DNA from: Psychrobacter sp.
GTDB taxonomy: Bacteria; Pseudomonadota; Gammaproteobacteria; Pseudomonadales; Moraxellaceae
DNA length: 39,235 nt
NCBI RefSeq assembly: GCF_030454045.1
Contig: NZ_JAKDJE010000023.1
Span: 1-39,235, forward strand
Direction: 5' to 3'
The notes below the pieces were generated by a model. It worked only from the letters and a program-made list of their open reading frames with translations. It ran no database searches and was not told the DNA's origin. Numbering within the stretch: the first letter of the stretch is position 1; every line of letters begins with the position of its first letter. Below are positions 34,924-39,235 of the stretch, in pieces. Made by a program: the position numbers and the translations under genes.

Positions 34924-36867
34924 TTAGACGTCAAGTTCGCTCCAGCGCTCAAGCTTGGTCATCATTTCATCTTCAATCGTTAATAATCGCTCACTTGCAG
35001 CGGTAGCTGCATCAAAGTCACTATTGAACCAAGAGCCATCAGCCAATTTTTCTTGCAACTGAGCTTGCTCGGTTTCGAGTGCGGCGATTTCTTTTGGTAA
35101 GTTATCCAATTCACGCTGCTCATTATAATTCAGCTTTTTGGCTGCTTTTTTAGGCTTGGTATCTGCGCCAGATTTGTTTGCCGCTTTTTTGCTGACCGCA
35201 TTATTGGCAGGTGCTTTTGCGGCACGTGCTGCCTCTTCTCGGGTTTTTTGCACCAAATACTCTTGGTAGCCGCCGACATACTCTTTGACGATGCCATTGC
35301 CATTTTCATCCGTGTCAAATACCCAGGTGGAGGTGACCACATTGTCCATAAATGAGCGGTCATGACTGATCAGCAAGATGGTACCGTTAAAGCTGCTGAC
35401 CGACTCTTCTAATAGCTCAAGGGTGGCCATATCCAAATCGTTGGTTGGCTCATCGAGCACCAAAATATTAGCAGGTTTCAATAACTGCTTGGCCAGCAAT
35501 ACACGGTTACGCTCACCACCTGACAATGCTTTGACAGGCGTACGCGCACGCTCCGGGGCAAACAAGAAGTCTTGCAAATAGCTCATGATGTGCGTTTTGC
35601 GGCCACCAACGTCAACAAAGTCAGAGCCTTCTGAGACGTTTTGTGCCACGCTAGCTTCAAGATCTAGCTGATCACGTAGCTGGTCAAAAAACGCGATTTT
35701 TAGATTGGTGCCCAGTTCAACACTACCCGTTTTAGTGACTTCATCGTCGGACATGTCGAGTAGGGCTTTGATAAGGGTGGTTTTACCAGCACCGTTAGGG
35801 CCGACAATACCGATTTTGTCGCCGCGCATGATAGTGGTCGTAAAGTTGTCAACCAGTACATTACCCTCATATTCAAGGTGCAGGTTTTTGACTTTACAAA
35901 CGAGCTTGCCGCTTTTTTCGCCTTGACCCATCGTGATATTGACATTGCCCACTTGCTCGCGGCGTTCGCGGCGCTCTTCACGCAATGCTTTTAGTTCACG
36001 GACGCGGCCCTCATTGCGGGTACGGCGAGCTTTGATACCTTGGCGAATCCACACTTCTTCTTGCGCCAGTTTTTTATCAAAATTGGCGTTGTTTTTTTCT
36101 TCAGCCTGTAATTGTAGCTCTTTTAGCTCTTGATAGCGGGCGTAACCCCCTTCACCTTGGGTCACGTCATAGCTGGTCAGTTGGCCACGGTCAAGCTCAA
36201 TAATGCGAGTCGATAGCTTATTCACAAATGCTCTATCATGGGTAACAAATAGCAATGTCAGACCTTGCCAGTCGAGCAAAAAGCGCTCTAGCCATTCGAT
36301 ACTTTCAACGTCCAAATGGTTGGTTGGCTCATCAAGTAGCAGCACATCAGGCTTAGTAACTAATGCACGAGCAAGTAATACGCGGCGCTTACGACCACCA
36401 GAGAGTGATGACAAGTCATCTTCTGGATCGAGTCCCATGGTCGTGATCAGACGCATAGCATCACGTTCTAAATCCCAGCCGTGTACGGCGTCAATATCAT
36501 GCTGTAGCGTTGCCATATGCTCACAGGCATCCATATCACCATTGGCACACAAATCAACTTGTTTGTTATAGTTGATTAGTAAGTCAGCAGTGTGGCGACT
36601 CCCACCCATGACGATGTCTAATATACGACCACTGGTTTCAGGAACGTCTTGCTCTAGCATGGCGACACGCATACTACTATTGGTAATAATCTCGCCACTG
36701 TCAGGCTGGAGTGAGCCATTGATTAGCTTAAATAAGGTAGATTTACCTTCGCCGTTACGACCAATTAAGCACACGCGCTCGCCTGAATTGATAGAAAAAT
36801 CAATACCATCCAGAACAGGCGCGACGCCAAAGGCTAAGTGAATGTCTTTTAAATGAATCAGTGCCAT
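34924..36867 (-). CDS. uup: ABC-F family ATPase Uup
   Basis: This 647-aa soluble protein has two ABC ATPase domains and no membrane part. ABC-F proteins act on the ribosome. Domain 1 has Walker A GRNGEGKST (about residues 36-44), signature LSGGRKRR and Walker B VLLLDEPTNHLD. An inter-domain linker with a charged helix (RRTRNEGRVRELKALREE) follows. Domain 2 has GPNGAGKTT, LSGGERNR and LVLDEPTNDLD. A C-terminal coiled coil (last 70 residues) typical of Uup follows a Lys/Ala-rich stretch. The frame runs 61 codons further upstream, but MALIHLKDIHLAFG at 36867 is the family start. Confidence 0.93.
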   Translation of the reverse strand: MALIHLKDIHLAFGVAPVLDGIDFSINSGERVCLIGRNGEGKSTLFKLINGSLQPDSGEIITNSSMRVAMLEQDVPETSGRILDIVMGGSRHTADLLINYNKQVDLCANGDMDACEHMATLQHDIDAVHGWDLERDAMRLITTMGLDPEDDLSSLSGGRKRRVLLARALVTKPDVLLLDEPTNHLDVESIEWLERFLLDWQGLTLLFVTHDRAFVNKLSTRIIELDRGQLTSYDVTQGEGGYARYQELKELQLQAEEKNNANFDKKLAQEEVWIRQGIKARRTRNEGRVRELKALREERRERREQVGNVNITMGQGEKSGKLVCKVKNLHLEYEGNVLVDNFTTTIMRGDKIGIVGPNGAGKTTLIKALLDMSDDEVTKTGSVELGTNLKIAFFDQLRDQLDLEASVAQNVSEGSDFVDVGGRKTHIMSYLQDFLFAPERARTPVKALSGGERNRVLLAKQLLKPANILVLDEPTNDLDMATLELLEESVSSFNGTILLISHDRSFMDNVVTSTWVFDTDENGNGIVKEYVGGYQEYLVQKTREEAARAAKAPANNAVSKKAANKSGADTKPKKAAKKLNYNEQRELDNLPKEIAALETEQAQLQEKLADGSWFNSDFDAATAASERLLTIEDEMMTKLERWSELDV

Positions 36868-37101
36868 AGAGTATCTTAAGCTTATATAATAGAGAGGTGG
36901 GGTTGTTGCAAAATTGCCAGCAGTATAACATGCCACCATGCAACTGTAGTGCGAGTAAATCGTTTTATCCGTACTATTTATGACATGGGTTAATAAAATC
37001 TCTGCGGTAAGCCGTATCATAAACTCGATGACACTATCTAGCTGTTGCAACTACGTTGTTTGCAACAACTTTCTTTCAATTATAATACTTTAGAGAAAAA
37101 T

Positions 37102-37359
37102 ATGAATCAATCCAATGACAAAGACGACGAGCTGAGCGTACAAGAGAATTTGCAAAATCATGTGATTGATCTTCAAATGAATCTAGCGCATCTTGAGATG
37201 ACAGTAGAGAGACTTGATGAGGTGATTGCACGTCAAGATAAAGATATTCAGACATTACAGCGTCAGCTACAACTGATTTACAAACAAATAGAAAATCAAG
37301 ACCCAGAGAATGGTATTGCGCCATTTGATGTGATGGCGGACAGACCGCCACATTATTAA
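37102..37359 (+). CDS. slyX: SlyX family protein
   Basis: This 85-aa protein of unknown function has a coiled-coil core (LQNHVIDLQMNLAHLEMTVE and onward). It ends in FDVMADRPPHY, the conserved PPHY tail of the SlyX family. The ATG at 37102 is preceded by a weak GAGA. An upstream in-frame ATG at 37045 would overlap the uup upstream region. It is divergent from uup. Confidence 0.9.
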   Translation: MNQSNDKDDELSVQENLQNHVIDLQMNLAHLEMTVERLDEVIARQDKDIQTLQRQLQLIYKQIENQDPENGIAPFDVMADRPPHY

Positions 37360-37578
37360 GAGATCAAAAAGAGTGACATCAACAGTATTAAATAATCGCT
37401 ATATTTGTACTTTTAGATGAAGATACTTTTTGGTGACTTTCTGGTCAGAATATAGAAATAATGTGTTTTGGCAGTTGTTTTAGTGTTTAAAAATCTTTAC
37501 TATCTTCCATCTCGGATGCTGCTTACTTAAGAAAATTAAGTACGGCAGTAAAACAATGCGGATGTTTGGAGATATACA

Positions 37579-39096
37579 ATGCGGGCAAATTTTCACTTAA
37601 AAACTCTTACAGTAGCGGTTGCTACCCTTTCTGTTATTAGCGTTGCTAACGCTGCTGGTCTTGATCGTTCAGGCCAAGACATCACCGCATTCTTACAAGA
37701 TGGCACTTATGCCGAAGCTGTCTATACCTATATCGATGCTGATGTTACAGGCAAAGATACGTCAGGTAATAAAATTGATGATATCGCAGAGTCTTATGAC
37801 TTTTTCCGTTATGGCGTAAAAACAGACGTTAATGATACGTTTAGCGTTGGTATTTTATATGATGAGCCTTTTGGCGCTGCAGCTGATTATAGTGGTGATA
37901 ATAATTTTGTCGGTGCTCCTACTGATGCGGTCAATAATATTATTGCATCACGTTTGGGCGACAGAGGTGTTACAGATGTTCAAGGTTTAAGAGATCTAGT
38001 GGAAGGAGCGCAAGGACAAATTAGTGCTTCTGAATCTCGTTTGAATCAAGCTAGAGAACAGGTTAGACAAGCCCAAGCCGCTGTTAGCCAAAATCCAGCG
38101 CTTGAACCTGTCTTGCGTCCACAGATAAATGCTGGTTTAGCAGGTATTGCTGCTGGTGAGACACAATTAGCAGCGGGTCAAGCACAATTGAATCAACTTG
38201 AACAGTTAGAAGATTTTGCTGATGGACGCCTTGCCAATACTGAAGGAACTAAGGTTGAGGTGCGTAGTGAAAGTATTACAGGTATTTTGGGTGCGAAGTT
38301 TGGTTCGAATAAAGAGTTTCAGGTCTATGGTGGTCCTGTAGCTCAGCGTGTTAAAGCTGATGTGAGACTTCGTGGTAGCGCTTATGGTCCAGCGACCGGT
38401 TATACAGCACATATTAGCCCAGATACAGACTATGGCTACATTGCAGGTATTTCTTATAGCAAGCCTGAGATTGCTCTAAAAGCTGCTTTAACATACCGTT
38501 CTGAGATTAAACATGATGCAAAAGCTTTCGAAGTTTTCCCTATTGCTACAGCTGCCGGAGCTACAGCTGGTTTAGCCTTACCAACCACTAGATATGCCGA
38601 CATCGAGATTAATACACCAGAGTCAGTAAATCTTGATTTCCAAACTGGCATCAACCCTACAACCCTAGCAACTGCAAAAGTACGCTGGGTACCATGGAGT
38701 GATTTTGCTATCGTACCATCACTATATAATGACGTTAGCAAGGTTTCGACTCAGGATGATAAGGGGTTAGCGTTAGTTAGCTATGATGACGATCAATGGC
38801 AAGTAGAGCTTGGCTTAGCCAAACGCTTAACGCCAGCATTAGCAGTTTCTGGTAATATCGGTTGGGATAGCGGTGCAGGTAACCCAGTCACTTCGTTAGG
38901 TCCTATCGAAGGCTATTATAGCGCTGGTCTTGGTGCGAAATATAATGTGACCGAGAACTGGGCGATATCTGCTGGTGGTAAATACTTATGGTTCGGTGAT
39001 GCCGAAGGTCAAATCCCAAGTAAAACGATCGTTAGTGATTTCGAAAGTAACGATGGTTTTGTATTGGGTGTAAAGGTATCTTACCAAGCTCAGTAA
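37579..39096 (+). CDS. FadL/OmpP1-family outer-membrane transport protein with an internal coiled coil
   Basis: This 505-aa beta-barrel protein probably takes up long-chain fatty acids or other hydrophobic compounds. The signal peptide MRANFHLKTLTVAVATLSVI is cleaved near ANA-AG at about residue 26. The mature protein starts AGLDRSGQDITAFLQDGTYA, the family pattern of an N-terminal hatch. Alternating strand patterns (for example ISPDTDYGYIAGISYSKPEI) run to the C-terminus, which ends VSYQAQ with the aromatic near the end. Between residues about 132 and 216 there is an unusual Ala/Gln/Glu-rich helical stretch (RLNQAREQVRQAQAAVSQ and AGETQLAAGQAQLNQLEQ), probably an external coiled-coil loop. 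GGAGATATACA precedes the ATG. A terminator follows. Confidence 0.87.
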   Translation: MRANFHLKTLTVAVATLSVISVANAAGLDRSGQDITAFLQDGTYAEAVYTYIDADVTGKDTSGNKIDDIAESYDFFRYGVKTDVNDTFSVGILYDEPFGAAADYSGDNNFVGAPTDAVNNIIASRLGDRGVTDVQGLRDLVEGAQGQISASESRLNQAREQVRQAQAAVSQNPALEPVLRPQINAGLAGIAAGETQLAAGQAQLNQLEQLEDFADGRLANTEGTKVEVRSESITGILGAKFGSNKEFQVYGGPVAQRVKADVRLRGSAYGPATGYTAHISPDTDYGYIAGISYSKPEIALKAALTYRSEIKHDAKAFEVFPIATAAGATAGLALPTTRYADIEINTPESVNLDFQTGINPTTLATAKVRWVPWSDFAIVPSLYNDVSKVSTQDDKGLALVSYDDDQWQVELGLAKRLTPALAVSGNIGWDSGAGNPVTSLGPIEGYYSAGLGAKYNVTENWAISAGGKYLWFGDAEGQIPSKTIVSDFESNDGFVLGVKVSYQAQ

Positions 39097-39135
39097 ATCA
39101 CAAATAAATTATGTGATACTGTTTGCTACTAATAT

Positions 39136-39166
39136 AAAAAAGCGATCCTTTAAGGGTCGCTTTTTT
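39136..39166. terminator. Terminator of the FadL-family gene
   Basis: AAAAAAGCGA-TCCTTTAAGGG-TCGCTTTTTT forms a hairpin 40 bases beyond the stop, with a run of six T on the + strand side and six A on the other, so it can act in both directions. Confidence 0.9.
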
Positions 39167-39235
39167 ATTATCTATTTTTAAAAATCAGGTGTAATGGACA
39201 AAATTCATGCTAAAAAGTAGGTGGTAGTCGCTAAT

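Noticed and set aside
1..39235. CRISPR array, prophage, toxin-antitoxin or restriction genes
   Set aside because: I looked for regularly spaced repeats and for typical defence or phage genes on both strands and saw none.

Overview
The window looks like chromosomal DNA of a gammaproteobacterium of the Moraxellaceae, most probably Psychrobacter. This rests on the moderate GC content, the protein signatures (CreBC, PetABC-SspAB, Uup, SlyX, MetG), the tmRNA tag ANDETYALAA and a small IS1016-type element. The genus is an inference. Most of the window is ordinary housekeeping and metabolic sequence. I see no prophage, CRISPR array, defence island or biosynthetic cluster.

Layout. 1-139: the 3' end of an unidentified + strand gene and its terminator. 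200-3163: a small ORF and the creB-creC two-component pair (minus). 3396-4751: a lipoprotein glycerophosphodiester phosphodiesterase (minus). 5161-5832: a carboxylesterase. 5918-6276: tmRNA (ssrA), followed by a decayed IS1595/IS1016-type element (6589-7214). 7350-7634: tRNA-Cys then tRNA-Leu(UAA), minus. 7812-9708: a sodium:solute symporter and a 44-residue membrane protein, minus. 9709-10615: about 900 bases with inverted repeats and one 51-codon ORF, otherwise unexplained. 10616-14462: fdhD and an FdhF/YdeP-type molybdopterin oxidoreductase, separated by extra tandem copies of the oxidoreductase gene's own 3' end. 14655-19053: an ABC importer of the TrpXYZ type with two paralogous binding lipoproteins. 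19658-20062: a small exported His/Asn-rich protein. 20181-22265: metG. 22617-28260: a 3-hydroxybutyrate/acetoacetate module (GntP permease divergent from atoE, CoA-transferase A and B, 3-hydroxybutyrate dehydrogenase). 28487-30434: apbC/mrp and dcd. 30539-34437: petA-petB-petC followed by sspA-sspB, minus. 34924-36867: uup. 37102-37359: slyX. 37579-39096: a FadL-family outer-membrane protein.

How genes work together. The butyrate/ketone-body block would import 3-hydroxybutyrate or acetoacetate, oxidise the former to acetoacetate and activate it to acetoacetyl-CoA; no thiolase is present to finish the route. PetABC form the cytochrome bc1 complex. SspB is the ClpXP adaptor for tagged proteins produced by the tmRNA system, which lies in the same window. 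FdhD sulfurates the molybdenum cofactor of formate-dehydrogenase-like enzymes such as its neighbour.

The most unusual observation is a 230-bp unit present three times in tandem at 11671-12360. It contains the last 76 codons and stop of the oxidoreductase gene and pushes fdhD away from its original junction. Other points of interest are a coiled-coil insertion in the FadL-like porin, a 43-residue insertion in the ATP lid of CreC, and the unexplained region 9709-10615.
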